NCBI RefSeq assembly: GCF_943169825.2
Contig: NZ_OW968402.1
Coordinates: 1,488,001 to 1,552,000, forward strand
Direction of reading: 5' to 3'
Length of the DNA: 64,000 nucleotides
DNA from: Varibaculum prostatecancerukia
Lineage (GTDB): Bacteria; Actinomycetota; Actinomycetes; Actinomycetales; Actinomycetaceae
The translations under genes were made by a program, and so were the position numbers. This document shows positions 1 through 9,136 of this stretch, piece by piece; position 1 is the stretch's first letter, and each line of letters opens with the position of its first letter. A model generated the notes under the pieces. The model saw only the letters and a list, made by a program, of their open reading frames with translations, made no database searches and had not been told where the DNA came from.

Positions 1-1005
1 CAATGCCTGAGCACATTCGGCGGTGCAAGTGCCCGGAGCGGTTCGCAGCGATAGCCGCAAACAGGTTTCGGGCACCAGGGCGTTGGCGCTTTCGGCACGG
101 GAACGCTGATCCCAACCGATAACGCAAAGTGATGGCTGATTCCAGAGCCGCGACGCCACGTCGCCCTTCCCGGCTAGTTTAAAGCTGTCCACTACCTGGG
201 CATCTGCCTTAAATAACTCTTCTGGATAATGCACATCTGCACTGGTAGAACCGCCAAGACCAGGTACTGCCAAGCTACCGTCAGGGTTAAAACATTTCGC
301 CACTAAAAGGCTGGCGATAGTGACCGCATCTAGTACCGGGCCGCCGTAGGCTCCCGAATGCAGGGCGGTTTCCATGACTTTGACTTTCACATCCAGGCTG
401 GCCACTCCGCGCAAAGTAGCGGTTAGGGCTGGTTCTCCCACCCGCCAGTTATCGGAGTCGCAAACAATAATCACATCTGCAGCCAAATCTTCCCGATACT
501 TTTCAATAAAGTTACGGAATGAGGGCGAGCCGACCTCTTCTTCGCCTTCGATAAAGCAGGTCACGTTAACCGGGCACTTATCTGCCAGCGCCAGCAACGC
601 CCCGTAGTGCACCATGACTCCTGCCCCGTCATCGGAAGTGCCCCGCCCATAGAGGCGCCCGTCCTTTTCGGTGGCGACGAAAGGATCGGTGTTCCAGCGT
701 TCGCGTGGCCCGGCAGGTTGCACATCGTGGTGGGCATATAACAAAACTGTTTTGGCCTGTGGGTCAACTATTTTCCGGGCAACAACTGCAGGCATTCCCT
801 CTTCCCCACCGGGAGTAGGAGCGGTTTTTACCTCGGTTTCCATCCCTAGATTCGAAAATAGTTCCGCCAGGTGGTGGGCAGATTTTTCGACTTCCTCGCG
901 GGAGGATGAAGAAACCGACGGGATTGCCACCAGTTTCGTCAATTCGCTTTTCACGTCATTAAAAATGTTCTCTGAAGCTACTTTTACTTTGGAAATATCA
1001 CTCAT
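1..1005 (-). CDS. M20 family dipeptidase / metallopeptidase, 3' end cut by window edge
   Basis: The reading frame starts at ATG 1005 and stays open to the left edge (335 codons), so the C-terminus is missing. Metal-ligand motifs of the M20/ArgE-DapE-CNDP family are visible: AHHDVQPAG (His92, Asp94), GRGTSDDGAG (around Asp125) and EGEEEVGS (Glu155, Glu156). These peptidases use two zinc ions to hydrolyse dipeptides or short peptides in the cytosol. The tract resembles actinobacterial dipeptidases (CNDP-like) more than ArgE or DapE, judged from the double His in the first motif. It is divergent from the DUF3043 gene at 1123. Substrate cannot be told from the sequence. Confidence 0.9.
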   Translation of the reverse strand, partial: MSDISKVKVASENIFNDVKSELTKLVAIPSVSSSSREEVEKSAHHLAELFSNLGMETEVKTAPTPGGEEGMPAVVARKIVDPQAKTVLLYAHHDVQPAGPRERWNTDPFVATEKDGRLYGRGTSDDGAGVMVHYGALLALADKCPVNVTCFIEGEEEVGSPSFRNFIEKYREDLAADVIIVCDSDNWRVGEPALTATLRGVASLDVKVKVMETALHSGAYGGPVLDAVTIASLLVAKCFNPDGSLAVPGLGGSTSADVHYPEELFKADAQVVDSFKLAGKGDVASRLWNQPSLCVIGWDQRSRAESANALVPETCLRLSLRTAPGTCTAECAQAL

Positions 1006-1122
1006 GATTGCCAGGTTACCCCGATAGCATGGGCTGAGGGAAAGACTGCGTTTCTATCTCAGTTAAGAAACCTTAGATAATACAGATTTCCAAAGCCCGC
1101 TCTGGCTAGATAACCTGGATGA

Positions 1123-1752
1123 GTGAAACTTTTTGGACGCAGTAAAGATGACGACGCCGCTCCGGTAGAGGACAAGGTCTCGGGCAAAGGTCGCCCTACC
1201 CCTAAACGCAAGGATGCCCAGGCGCGCAATCGCCGACCACTGGTAGTAGACAAAAAAGAGGCACGCAAACGGCGCCGCGAACAACGCGACGAGGTCTACA
1301 AGAAACAGCGGGAAGCACTAGATGGCAAGGGTGATGAACGCTATCTACCCGTCAATGACCAAGGTCCGATCCGTCGCTATATCCGTGATTTCGTAGATGC
1401 TCGTTTCGCTATCGGCGAGTTATTCATGCCGATTGTGCTGGCTTTCTTGATTTTGTCGATCATGTTCTCTCGCAATCAACGGTTGAATTCGTTTTTACTA
1501 TTCACTATGTGGGGGTTGCTGCTGCTGGCGCTAATCGAAGCCATTATCACCACCATGATCATTAACCGTTCGCTAATGAAGGTAGCTGAGGGAGATAAGC
1601 GGGTAAAGAAAGGAAACGGCCGCTATATTTTAATGCGTCTAGCCAGTCCGCGCCGGATGCGGCGTCCCCGCCCTTCTGGTTCGCGCGGCCCACGCCCCGA
1701 TATTAGCGAATACGCCAGGGATATTCGCGCCTATATGCGTTCTCGCCCCTAG
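1123..1752 (+). CDS. DUF3043 family membrane protein
   Basis: The 209-residue product begins at GTG 1123. Residues 1-75 are strongly basic and low-complexity (KKEARKRRREQR), then PVNDQGPIRRYIRDFVDARF leads into two membrane helices at about 100-116 and 122-147, followed by a basic cytosolic tail. This layout and the RRYIRDFVDARF segment are typical of DUF3043, a conserved actinobacterial family of unknown function. Length is usual for the family. It stands alone between the divergent dipeptidase gene and convergent pyrD, which ends only 8 bases away. Confidence 0.85.
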   Translation: MKLFGRSKDDDAAPVEDKVSGKGRPTPKRKDAQARNRRPLVVDKKEARKRRREQRDEVYKKQREALDGKGDERYLPVNDQGPIRRYIRDFVDARFAIGELFMPIVLAFLILSIMFSRNQRLNSFLLFTMWGLLLLALIEAIITTMIINRSLMKVAEGDKRVKKGNGRYILMRLASPRRMRRPRPSGSRGPRPDISEYARDIRAYMRSRP

Positions 1753-1759
1753 TGGCTAG

Positions 1760-2866
1760 TTAGTGGTTATTGCGTAGCGGAAGTGCCGGAAGATTGGCAC
1801 TAAGCTGCTTGTTTATCTTTCCGGCGAAACTGGGACCCTGATAGATAACCGCAGTCAGCGCCTCTAAAAGATCGGCTCCTGCCTCCAGGAACTGGCGGGC
1901 AGAGGCTACATCCTCGATTCCCCCGCACCCGATGATTAGATATTCTTCGTTTAAGTGGGAGCGCAAGAGGCGGACTACTTGCAGGGCACGTTCTTTTAAG
2001 GGAGGACCCGAGAGTCCGCCCTCCCCAAAATCGTGGTCAATGGTGGTGTTAGTGGCGATCACTCCCGCTAAACCCACTTCTTTAACCATCTCGGCTAGTT
2101 CCACCAGTTGCGAATCTTCCAGGTCAGGAGCCAATTTCACCAACACTGGCACTGCCCTACCGGCACTTTCTTGAGCTGCGGTTTTAACTGCTTCGGCGAT
2201 TTCGCGCAGCTGGGCGCTAGCTTGCAGGCTGCGCAGCCCGGGGGTATTGGGCGAAGAAACGTTAATCACCAGATAGTCTGCATATTTTGCCAGCGCCAGC
2301 GCACTGGCGCGATAATCGTCTGCTGCCTTCGACAGATCTGTCGTCTTATTTTTCCCCAGGTTCACCCCCAAAACTAGGGAACGCCCCTGGCGGGTGCTTC
2401 GTAACTGTTGTAAGCGCCGCGCCATCTGCGCAGCTCCCTGGTTATTGAAACCCATTCGGTTACGCACCGCGCGTAGTGGCAATATCCGCCAAAGGCGCGG
2501 CTTTTCATTTCCCGGTTGCGGACGAGGAGTTACCGTCCCCACCTCTACAAACGCAAACCCGAAAGCGCCGAATTGCAGCGGCGCTAAGGCATCTTTATCC
2601 ATGCCCGCTGCCAGTCCTAGATATCCGGGAACTGGCCTGGCCAGGGATTTTAATCCCTGCTGACTGCCAACCCAGCCGCTGTTCAAGGTAGCTACTGACC
2701 CCGAAAAAAACATTCTGATTAGCGCGGTTAATCCCGGAACCCGCGAAATCAGATGCAGCGCATTCATAGTTGCGTTATGGCATTTTTCGGGATCAAGCCG
2801 TGAAATCACGTGGTTATATAAGAATCGATATAGCACGGGCTCAATTGTACTTAATAGCGGACGCAC
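1760..2866 (-). CDS. pyrD: Dihydroorotate dehydrogenase (quinone), class 2
   Basis: The 368-residue protein is a membrane-associated class 2 dihydroorotate dehydrogenase, which oxidises dihydroorotate to orotate with electron transfer to quinone, the fourth step of pyrimidine synthesis. It has an N-terminal helical extension (about 1-60), GLAAGMDKDA (85-94), NRMGFNNQGA (136-145), GVNLGKNK (167-174), the catalytic-serine segment NVSSPNTPG (Ser205) and ATNTTIDHDF. FMN-binding GCGGI lies near the C-terminus. Other pyrimidine genes are not adjacent, which is common for class 2 pyrD. Confidence 0.97.
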   Translation of the reverse strand: MRPLLSTIEPVLYRFLYNHVISRLDPEKCHNATMNALHLISRVPGLTALIRMFFSGSVATLNSGWVGSQQGLKSLARPVPGYLGLAAGMDKDALAPLQFGAFGFAFVEVGTVTPRPQPGNEKPRLWRILPLRAVRNRMGFNNQGAAQMARRLQQLRSTRQGRSLVLGVNLGKNKTTDLSKAADDYRASALALAKYADYLVINVSSPNTPGLRSLQASAQLREIAEAVKTAAQESAGRAVPVLVKLAPDLEDSQLVELAEMVKEVGLAGVIATNTTIDHDFGEGGLSGPPLKERALQVVRLLRSHLNEEYLIIGCGGIEDVASARQFLEAGADLLEALTAVIYQGPSFAGKINKQLSANLPALPLRNNH

Positions 2867-2924
2867 TTACTGAATAGCTGGGAAACTGTATCCCGGCAGC
2901 CGACGTTATTGCCGGTTTTTATTG

Positions 2925-3557
2925 CTAGTCCCACCACAGGCACCAACCGGCAGATGCCCATTTGGGGTCGGCACTATAGAGTTCATCGGGCGCACAGGCT
3001 TGCCCCAAGGCGAGTTTGCTCTGGTATGCGTGCCAAATTTCGCGGGCGCGCTGCGCAGAAGGCTCCGGCACACCTTCAGCAGAATTTTCAACGATAAACA
3101 TAGTGTCCACGCTGACGCGCTCGTCCCAACGCGAAGAACCGATAAGGTATCCCGACAGGTAAACCCGCCCCGGATTGGCTATGCACGCATTTAGGAACGC
3201 CAACAAAGTTGGGGCTTCATTTTGCCGGTCGGCCAGGGCTACCCGAGGAAGCGCTGCCAACACTTTCCGCGCACCCTCGGCATCTAAGCCGTGAAAACGC
3301 TGGTAATCCCCGATTCCTTGCCCGGTAGCGACATAGTTTTTAAGAATTTCGGGGATTTTGGTTTCCGCCAGCCACCCCAGTGGTCCGTAAAGGCCGGAAG
3401 GCAGATCCGGGTCCTCTTCCAGCATCTCTAGCAGATTTTTATCCCCCTCCTCCCCCAAGAATTCCGGGGTTGAAAGGGCAAAGAGATCACTGTCTTGCAG
3501 ACGCGCTCCCAACTTAGATTTTGCAGGTGGACGCGCAGGTATTGAAGTGGTCGCCAT
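2925..3557 (-). CDS. Conserved hypothetical protein, 210 aa
   Basis: I do not recognise this family. The ORF starts at ATG 3557 with a reasonable ribosome site (AAGGAG a few bases upstream) and has normal host codon use, so it is probably a real gene. The product is soluble, acidic and Trp-rich, without signal peptide or membrane segment. Residues 1-20 are a Pro/Ala/Lys-rich tail. A middle block (PRVALADRQNEAPTLLAFLN) and a C-terminal W-rich end (AGWCLWWD) stand out. It is the only gene between pyrD and the methylase gene. No function can be assigned. Confidence 0.7.
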   Translation of the reverse strand: MATTSIPARPPAKSKLGARLQDSDLFALSTPEFLGEEGDKNLLEMLEEDPDLPSGLYGPLGWLAETKIPEILKNYVATGQGIGDYQRFHGLDAEGARKVLAALPRVALADRQNEAPTLLAFLNACIANPGRVYLSGYLIGSSRWDERVSVDTMFIVENSAEGVPEPSAQRAREIWHAYQSKLALGQACAPDELYSADPKWASAGWCLWWD

Positions 3558-3704
3558 AGTTACTCCTTAAGCTTGGTTTACTTTTCTTCACTTTGGCGCG
3601 CACCCAGCCTCGGGTGAAAAGAGCAGATAAGAAAACCTGGAAAACTATCGGCTATGAAATCTGTGGATATCTTTTTGTCTTCCTGGACGCCATAAGATAG
3701 ATGA

Positions 3705-4556
3705 GTGCTTATTCCGCTTAACGATTTATCTGATCCGCGGGTACGTGATTTTACCCAGTTAAAGGACGTGAACCTGCGTAAAAGTTTTGAGGCCGAACGC
3801 GGTCTCTATTTAGCGGAAAGTTTTTCGGTGATTACCCGCGCCTTGGCGGCCGGTCATCAGCCGCGCTCCATTTTGACCAACCGGCATTGGCTGGAGCGCC
3901 TGCAAGAAACTTTGGGGCCGCGGGCTGCGGATATTCCTATTTTCGTAGCTAAGGAGGAGCAGCTGACTCGCCTTACCGGGTTCAGTATGCACCGAGGTGC
4001 TATCGCCGCGATGGAACGCCCGCCTCTGCCGGAACTGGGCGAAGTGCTTGCCGAGGCGCGGGCAGTGCTGATCTTAGAGGATCTGGTTGACCACACCAAT
4101 GTGGGTGCCGCCATCCGCTCGGCAGCGGCGATGGGCTTTGACGCCATTTTGACTAGCCCTCATTGCGCTGATCCTCTCTATCGCCGCGCGGTTAGAGTGT
4201 CGATGGGAACCGTGTTTTCCTTGCCCTGGACCCGAATTGACACCTGGCCCGATACTTCCGCTTTGAAAACCCGAGGATTTATCGTTGCTGGTTTAGCACT
4301 AACTGATCAGGCAGTTTCCCTGCCAGATTTTTGCGCCTGCCTGCATTCCCAAGGGGAGCGGGGACAACAGCCGAAAGTAGCCTTAGTGCTAGGCACCGAA
4401 GGGCCGGGAATGACTAAGCAGGCATTGGCTGGCTGCGATCAGCTAGTTAAAATCCCCCTCAGCCACGGGGTTGATTCTTTGAACGTCGCCGCTGCCGGCG
4501 CAGTTGCCTGCTACGCGGTTAGCCAAGCCCTAGGGACAAATATTCAGACTCCCTAA
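3705..4556 (+). CDS. TrmH/SpoU family RNA 2'-O-methyltransferase
   Basis: The 283-residue product begins at GTG 3705. A short N-terminal substrate-binding region (1-105) precedes the SPOUT domain with its three knot motifs: NVGAAIRSAAAMG (132-144, with the catalytic Arg), LVLGTEGPGM (228-236) and IPLSHGVDSLNVAAAG (250-264). Such enzymes use S-adenosylmethionine to methylate ribose 2'-OH in tRNA or 23S rRNA. Which nucleotide is modified cannot be read from the sequence. It is a single gene convergent with metPS. Confidence 0.92.
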   Translation: MLIPLNDLSDPRVRDFTQLKDVNLRKSFEAERGLYLAESFSVITRALAAGHQPRSILTNRHWLERLQETLGPRAADIPIFVAKEEQLTRLTGFSMHRGAIAAMERPPLPELGEVLAEARAVLILEDLVDHTNVGAAIRSAAAMGFDAILTSPHCADPLYRRAVRVSMGTVFSLPWTRIDTWPDTSALKTRGFIVAGLALTDQAVSLPDFCACLHSQGERGQQPKVALVLGTEGPGMTKQALAGCDQLVKIPLSHGVDSLNVAAAGAVACYAVSQALGTNIQTP

Positions 4557-4602
4557 AGCACGCGGGCGTCCTCGGGAGCAATACGCCTACTTAAATCGCT
4601 GG

Positions 4603-4650
4603 GAAAAATCAGGCGGGGCGCCAGCGAGATAGACTCGCCGCGCCCCGCCT
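4603..4650 (-). terminator. Rho-independent terminator after metPS
   Basis: An 11-bp perfect stem (4611-4621 with 4640-4650, arm AGGCGGGGCGC) is followed on the minus strand by a T run (complement of 4603-4608). It lies just past the end of metS. On the plus strand no T run follows, so it mainly ends metPS. Confidence 0.8.
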
Positions 4651-4667
4651 TAAAAACCAGGTCTACG

Positions 4668-4889
4668 TTACTCCTGACCGGCCTTAGCCGCATCCGCAGC
4701 CTCTTTGGCTTCCTTTTCGATAAAGTCAGCCTCCGTAAGACCCTGATGGGGGTTAAAGTCGATTTCCGAGTAGTTTTCCCCTTTTTGATAGGGCGGATCC
4801 ATACGGCGCAGCGCCACTACCGAACCCACCAGGCCGCCCCAAATCACCAGGATGGCGACCAGCATCATCAATATCGCTTCACCAGTCAT
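4668..4889 (-). CDS. metS: Methionine/alanine importer small subunit MetS
   Basis: The 73-residue product has one N-terminal membrane helix (about residues 5-28, AILMMLVAILVIWGGLVGSV) followed by a short charged cytosolic tail. The RRMDPP segment directly after the helix is characteristic of the MetS subunit of the corynebacterial-type MetPS system, a sodium-coupled methionine and alanine importer. It starts two bases after the metP stop codon, so the two are co-translated. MetS is needed for transport by its partner in Corynebacterium; the same role here is inferred from the pairing. Confidence 0.88.
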   Translation of the reverse strand: MTGEAILMMLVAILVIWGGLVGSVVALRRMDPPYQKGENYSEIDFNPHQGLTEADFIEKEAKEAADAAKAGQE

Positions 4890-4891
4890 AG

Positions 4892-6463
4892 CTAGTCTTC
4901 CTCCTTGTTCCAGTCCACATTTTCTAGGTCGAACGAGGGTGAAATCTCGGCGCTCTTATGCCACTTCATACGGGGCATTATCACTGAGAACACCAAGAGA
5001 ATCGCCAACATACCCCAGCCGAAAGTATTTGTCCACCAACGCGGATAATCACCATAACCGTGAGAAATCAGATCCACCAGGTTAGGTACCAGCATGAATA
5101 CTAGGAGCACCGGGATTACGAAGCCGATGAGCCCCTCCCACCATTTACCGGCTTTTACCGCAGAGGTCACGTTCAAGTGAACTCGCAGGGAACGTAGCGA
5201 GGGGGTTACCACTGTAACAATCACGCACAGTGAGAGTGCCGCACCTACCACCCCGATAGTGTTGATGTAGTTGTCAACGGTGTCGAGTGCGGCCAGCCCG
5301 GTGGTAGTTCCAAAGAAGAACACCGAGACGATCGCCAACACGACCCCGAGAATCACCGATGCCTGTTTAGAGGTCCAACCAATCTTGTCTTGGAAAGCCC
5401 CCGCAACCACCTGCACCAAAGACACCATGGAGGTGATACCCGCCAACACTAGGGAGGCGAAGAATAGCGCTCCGAAAATGGCGCCGCCAGGCATCTCGTT
5501 GATAATTTGCGGGAAGGTAATAAAGGAAAGCGAAACCCCGGAAATATTTTCCAGTTTGTCGACCGAAGTATGTTGCAGATGCGCCATATAACCCAAGGTG
5601 GCGAAAACGCCGATGCCTGCGAGTATCTCAAAGGAAGAGTTCGCGAAACCGGCAACTAGACCGGTACCGGTCAAGTTAGAACGCTTCTTCAGGTAGGAGG
5701 CGTAGGTCATCATAATCCCGAAGCCTACTGACAGTGAGTAGAAGATTTGAGCAACGGCCGCAATCCAGACTTTCCCGTTCCACAGGGCGCTCCAATCGGG
5801 GGTAAAGAATTTGTTTAATCCGTCGGTGGCTCCCGGCAAGGTCAGCGCCTTGATCACCATGGCTACGAATAGCACTACCAGCAAGGGAATACAGATTTTG
5901 GTAATCCATTCGATACCGCGCGAAACCCCGAGAGCGATTAGGACAATAGTGACCACCCAGGTAATAATCAGCGGAATCGCGATTCCCCACACCGGGGTCA
6001 GCGAGATTGAAGTGGTGTCTTGTGCCTGCAGGAACTTATCGGAAAAGAATTTTGCCGGATCATTTCCCCAGGCACGAGTAAAGGAAAACATGGTATAGCG
6101 CAGCGCCCAGGCAATAATGGCCGCATAGTAGACGACAATGAAGAAACAGACGCCCACCTGCCACCAACCTACGGCTTCGGCACGCCGGTTTACCCTGGCG
6201 AGAGCGAGAGGGGGCGAGCCCCGGAACTTGTGACCGATCGCGTAGTCTAGCATCAGCATTGGTAGTCCAATGGCTAGTAGGGCGATCAGATAGGGAACGA
6301 TGAACGCACCGCCACCATTGGTATAGGCAACACCGGGGAAACGCCAAATGTTTCCCAAACCAATCGCAGACCCAATCGCCGCAATCAGGAATCCATATTG
6401 TGTCCCCCATGACTGTCGGCTGGTCTTATCGGACGCAGTAGGCTGCGAAACCTGTCCAGACAT
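4892..6463 (-). CDS. metP: Sodium-dependent methionine/alanine transporter MetP (NSS family)
   Basis: The 523-residue integral membrane protein belongs to the neurotransmitter:sodium symporter family. The first helix carries the family sodium and substrate site (IAAIGSAIGLGNIWRFPG, about 27-44), and about eleven further hydrophobic helices follow. It is paired with the small subunit metS downstream. An AAGGAG ribosome site lies just before ATG 6463. Two inverted repeats directly upstream suggest local control. Together with metS it should import methionine and possibly alanine. Confidence 0.93.
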   Translation of the reverse strand: MSGQVSQPTASDKTSRQSWGTQYGFLIAAIGSAIGLGNIWRFPGVAYTNGGGAFIVPYLIALLAIGLPMLMLDYAIGHKFRGSPPLALARVNRRAEAVGWWQVGVCFFIVVYYAAIIAWALRYTMFSFTRAWGNDPAKFFSDKFLQAQDTTSISLTPVWGIAIPLIITWVVTIVLIALGVSRGIEWITKICIPLLVVLFVAMVIKALTLPGATDGLNKFFTPDWSALWNGKVWIAAVAQIFYSLSVGFGIMMTYASYLKKRSNLTGTGLVAGFANSSFEILAGIGVFATLGYMAHLQHTSVDKLENISGVSLSFITFPQIINEMPGGAIFGALFFASLVLAGITSMVSLVQVVAGAFQDKIGWTSKQASVILGVVLAIVSVFFFGTTTGLAALDTVDNYINTIGVVGAALSLCVIVTVVTPSLRSLRVHLNVTSAVKAGKWWEGLIGFVIPVLLVFMLVPNLVDLISHGYGDYPRWWTNTFGWGMLAILLVFSVIMPRMKWHKSAEISPSFDLENVDWNKEED

Positions 6464-6482
6464 CTCAACTCCTTATAGACGG

Positions 6483-6549
6483 GACAAACAATTGTCGAAG
6501 CGCAATTGCTTAGAGCTAAAATAGCCCCTTCTATCATTTGTCGGACAAA
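6483..6549 (-). promoter_or_regulatory. Two inverted repeats upstream of metP, candidate operators
   Basis: GACAA-N4-TTGTC at 6483-6496 and TTTGTC-G-GACAAA at 6537-6549 share the half-site TTGTC/GACAA and lie 20 and 74 bases upstream of the metP start. Two like sites suggest binding by one dimeric regulator. They do not fit the McbR consensus I know from Corynebacterium. The regulator is unknown. Confidence 0.45.
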
Positions 6550-6594
6550 AACACCCACATTGTGAGATTTTTGCCTGAGGAAACTAGCTGAAAA

Positions 6595-6638
6595 TTAGTT
6601 TTCTCCCGCTTACGCCGTAAGTAAGCGGGAGAAAACTA
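6595..6638 (-). terminator. Strong hairpin terminator after rne
   Basis: A perfect 16-bp stem (6598-6613 with 6621-6636, arm GTTTTCTCCCGCTTAC), extendable by two further pairs, has a 7-base loop. It starts a few bases after the rne stop codon, and an ATTTT tract follows on the minus strand. Confidence 0.8.
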
Positions 6639-6643
6639 GGGTT

Positions 6644-9136
6644 TTACGCAGTTACTGCGGCGTGACGCCGCGGGGTTTCCCCTTCTTCATCTTCACCCGA
6701 TTCCGTTTTCTTTTCCCAGGTAGGAGCGCCCGCTCCCAGCTGTTCTAGACTCACAGCTTTGGCGGTACCTGCACTTTGGATAGTCATCACCGCGCTCTCA
6801 CTAGAGTGAGTGACCGTCCCCGAAGTTACGGCCACGCGGGGGTGGGCTTTGGCTACGCCCTCACTGTTTTGAACCTCATCTTGAGGATCCGCGCCATCGG
6901 AACCCTGTTCAGAAGCATCTTTTACCCCAGCCTCTTTTTGGGGGCTGACTACTTCCTGCTTTACTTCAGCGGTCTTCTCCGGAGCAGATGCCGGTTCCTC
7001 CGGGCTCTTTTCCGGCTCCGGGATAGCTGTGTCTTTAGCTAAAAGCTGCTCTTTCTTAGCATCATTAGGTTTTTTGCTCTGGGTTTCCTCGTCATGAGCC
7101 TTACTGGCAGCTGCCGCAACTTTTGCCATCGACGCCCGGTTCTTAGACTCCGTTTTTGAACGTCTGTCTTCCCTGGCCTCACGTTTTTGCCCCTGAGAAC
7201 GCAGATTTTCATCGCTATTAGCACCGTTTTCTACCGGTTCGCCATGCACGATAAACCCGCGCCCCTCGCAATGCTCGCAAGGAGTAGAGAATGCTTCTAC
7301 CAGCCCTTCCCCTACCCGTTTACGGGTCATCTGTACCAGACCAAGGGAAGTAACTTCGGTTACCTGGTGGCGAGTGCGATCCCGCCCCAGGCATTCCACT
7401 AGGCGTCGCAACACCAGATCCCGGTTGGACTCCAACACCATATCTACGAAGTCGATAACTATGATTCCCCCGATATCGCGAAGGCGCAGCTGACGCACAA
7501 TTTCCTCGGCGGATTCTAAGTTATTGCGAGTGACGGTTTCTTCTAAAGTTCCGCCGGAGCCCGTGTATTTACCGGTGTTCACATCGATAACGGTCATAGC
7601 TTCGGTACGATCGATAATCAGGTAGCCGCCCGATGGCAACCAAACTTTGCGATCCATCCCCTTAGCTAGCTGCTCATCTACGCGGTGGGCAGCGAAAATA
7701 TCATCGGCACCCACCCATTGTTCAACCCGATCACGCAGATCAGGAGCAAACTCTTCTACATAGGAATCGACTTGACGATAAGTCTCCTTACCTTCCACTT
7801 TCAGCTTTTGGAAATCTTCATTGAAAACGTCACGTACCACCCGCAAGGCTAGTTCCGGCTCTCCGTGCAATAAATAGGGAGCAGATTTGGAGGACGCGGC
7901 GTTCTTTTCGATTTTCTCCCACTGTCTTTGCAGACGCTGCACGTCTTGACGAAGTTGATCTTCGCTGGCGCCCTCCGCAGCCGTCCTAATGATTACCCCG
8001 AAGTCCTTGGGCACAATCACCTTTAGCAGCTTCTTGAGGCGGCGGCGCTCACTCTCGGGAAGTTTCCGGGAAATACCGGTCATAGTTCCTCCCGGAACTA
8101 AAACCAGGAAACGTCCCGGCAGCGTCACCTGCGAAGTTAGTCGCGCACCCTTATGTCCAATGGGATCTTTGGTTACCTGCACGGTAATGGAATCGCCAGA
8201 TTTTAAGGCTTCTTCGATGCGCCGCGGCCTGCCCTTCATCCCGGCAACATCCCAATTGACTTCGCCGGCATAAAGCACCGCGTTGCGTCCGCGCCCTAAA
8301 TCAACGAAAGCCGCCTCCATAGAGGGCAAAACGTTTTGCACTTTGCCGCGATAAACCGAACCCACCATAGTGGTTTGGGTATGCCGGGAAACATAGTGTT
8401 CTACCAGCACGTTATCCTCTAAGACTGCAATCTGATTTAGTCCGTCTTTAGAACGGATTAGCATAGTGCGATCTACCGCTTCACGACGCGCCAAATATTC
8501 AGATTCAGTAATGATCTTGGGGCGTCGTCCCTCCCGGCGTCCCTCCCGGCGACGCTGCTTCTTGGCCTCTAGGCGAGTTGACCCCTTGACCTGCTCAATC
8601 TGGTCAACAGCCTCTGCGCTACCGCGAGTGCGCCGCCGACGCCTACGGTGACTACTACCCGTTTCTGTTTCTTCTTGGGATCCCCGCGCTGCTTGAGCGC
8701 CGTTAGTCTCTGACTTATCTTTCCGGGCAGTAGTCTCTTTGGAACGAGATTGTTTCCCGTTGTCACCGGAACCATTATCCCCGGACGCGTCCTCGCCTTT
8801 ACGGGAGTTTTTAGAGCCCCGCGCCTTTTTCTCGCCTTTGCCTTTAGTCGATTTAGTTTTCTTTTCGCTGGCGCCCTCACCCTTTTTCCGGCTCTTGCGC
8901 CTGGGAGCCGAGTCCTGGTCGCTGTCGCCATCCCCTTGAGCGTTCACTTCCGGAACGGGAGCCGCCGCAAACATAGGAGCCGCAAAAGCTGGAGCCGCCG
9001 TAATCTGAGCGGGAGCTGCCGGAGAAGATTCTATTTTCTTGGGGGCAGAAAAAGCTGGCCCGGAAAAAAGTGCCGCGCCACTATTTTGATTAGATTCTGT
9101 TTCGTTATTATTTGGGTCTTTCACCACTGATCTCAC
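6644..9136 (-). CDS. rne: Ribonuclease E/G family protein
   Basis: The 830-residue protein is an RNase E/G, the main endonuclease of mRNA decay and rRNA processing. A long low-complexity N-terminal tail (1-205, Lys/Arg/Ser/Glu-rich) precedes an S1 RNA-binding domain (about 255-335, GSVYRGKVQNVLPSMEAAFV) and the DNase I-like catalytic core with VIDVNTG (Asp518) and IVIDFVDM (Asp562). The zinc-link Cys pair is at 620/623 (CEHC). Residues 640-830 are again disordered. The catalytic-core-in-the-middle order is usual for high-GC Gram-positives. GTG 9136, 9127 and 9124 are all possible starts; the AGGTGA upstream suits the later ones. Confidence 0.94.
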   Translation of the reverse strand: MRSVVKDPNNNETESNQNSGAALFSGPAFSAPKKIESSPAAPAQITAAPAFAAPMFAAAPVPEVNAQGDGDSDQDSAPRRKSRKKGEGASEKKTKSTKGKGEKKARGSKNSRKGEDASGDNGSGDNGKQSRSKETTARKDKSETNGAQAARGSQEETETGSSHRRRRRRTRGSAEAVDQIEQVKGSTRLEAKKQRRREGRREGRRPKIITESEYLARREAVDRTMLIRSKDGLNQIAVLEDNVLVEHYVSRHTQTTMVGSVYRGKVQNVLPSMEAAFVDLGRGRNAVLYAGEVNWDVAGMKGRPRRIEEALKSGDSITVQVTKDPIGHKGARLTSQVTLPGRFLVLVPGGTMTGISRKLPESERRRLKKLLKVIVPKDFGVIIRTAAEGASEDQLRQDVQRLQRQWEKIEKNAASSKSAPYLLHGEPELALRVVRDVFNEDFQKLKVEGKETYRQVDSYVEEFAPDLRDRVEQWVGADDIFAAHRVDEQLAKGMDRKVWLPSGGYLIIDRTEAMTVIDVNTGKYTGSGGTLEETVTRNNLESAEEIVRQLRLRDIGGIIVIDFVDMVLESNRDLVLRRLVECLGRDRTRHQVTEVTSLGLVQMTRKRVGEGLVEAFSTPCEHCEGRGFIVHGEPVENGANSDENLRSQGQKREAREDRRSKTESKNRASMAKVAAAASKAHDEETQSKKPNDAKKEQLLAKDTAIPEPEKSPEEPASAPEKTAEVKQEVVSPQKEAGVKDASEQGSDGADPQDEVQNSEGVAKAHPRVAVTSGTVTHSSESAVMTIQSAGTAKAVSLEQLGAGAPTWEKKTESGEDEEGETPRRHAAVTA

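Noticed and set aside
8569-8931. Arg/Lys-rich frames overlapping the N-terminal part of rne
   Set aside because: They are out-of-frame readings of the low-complexity tail of RNase E/G.
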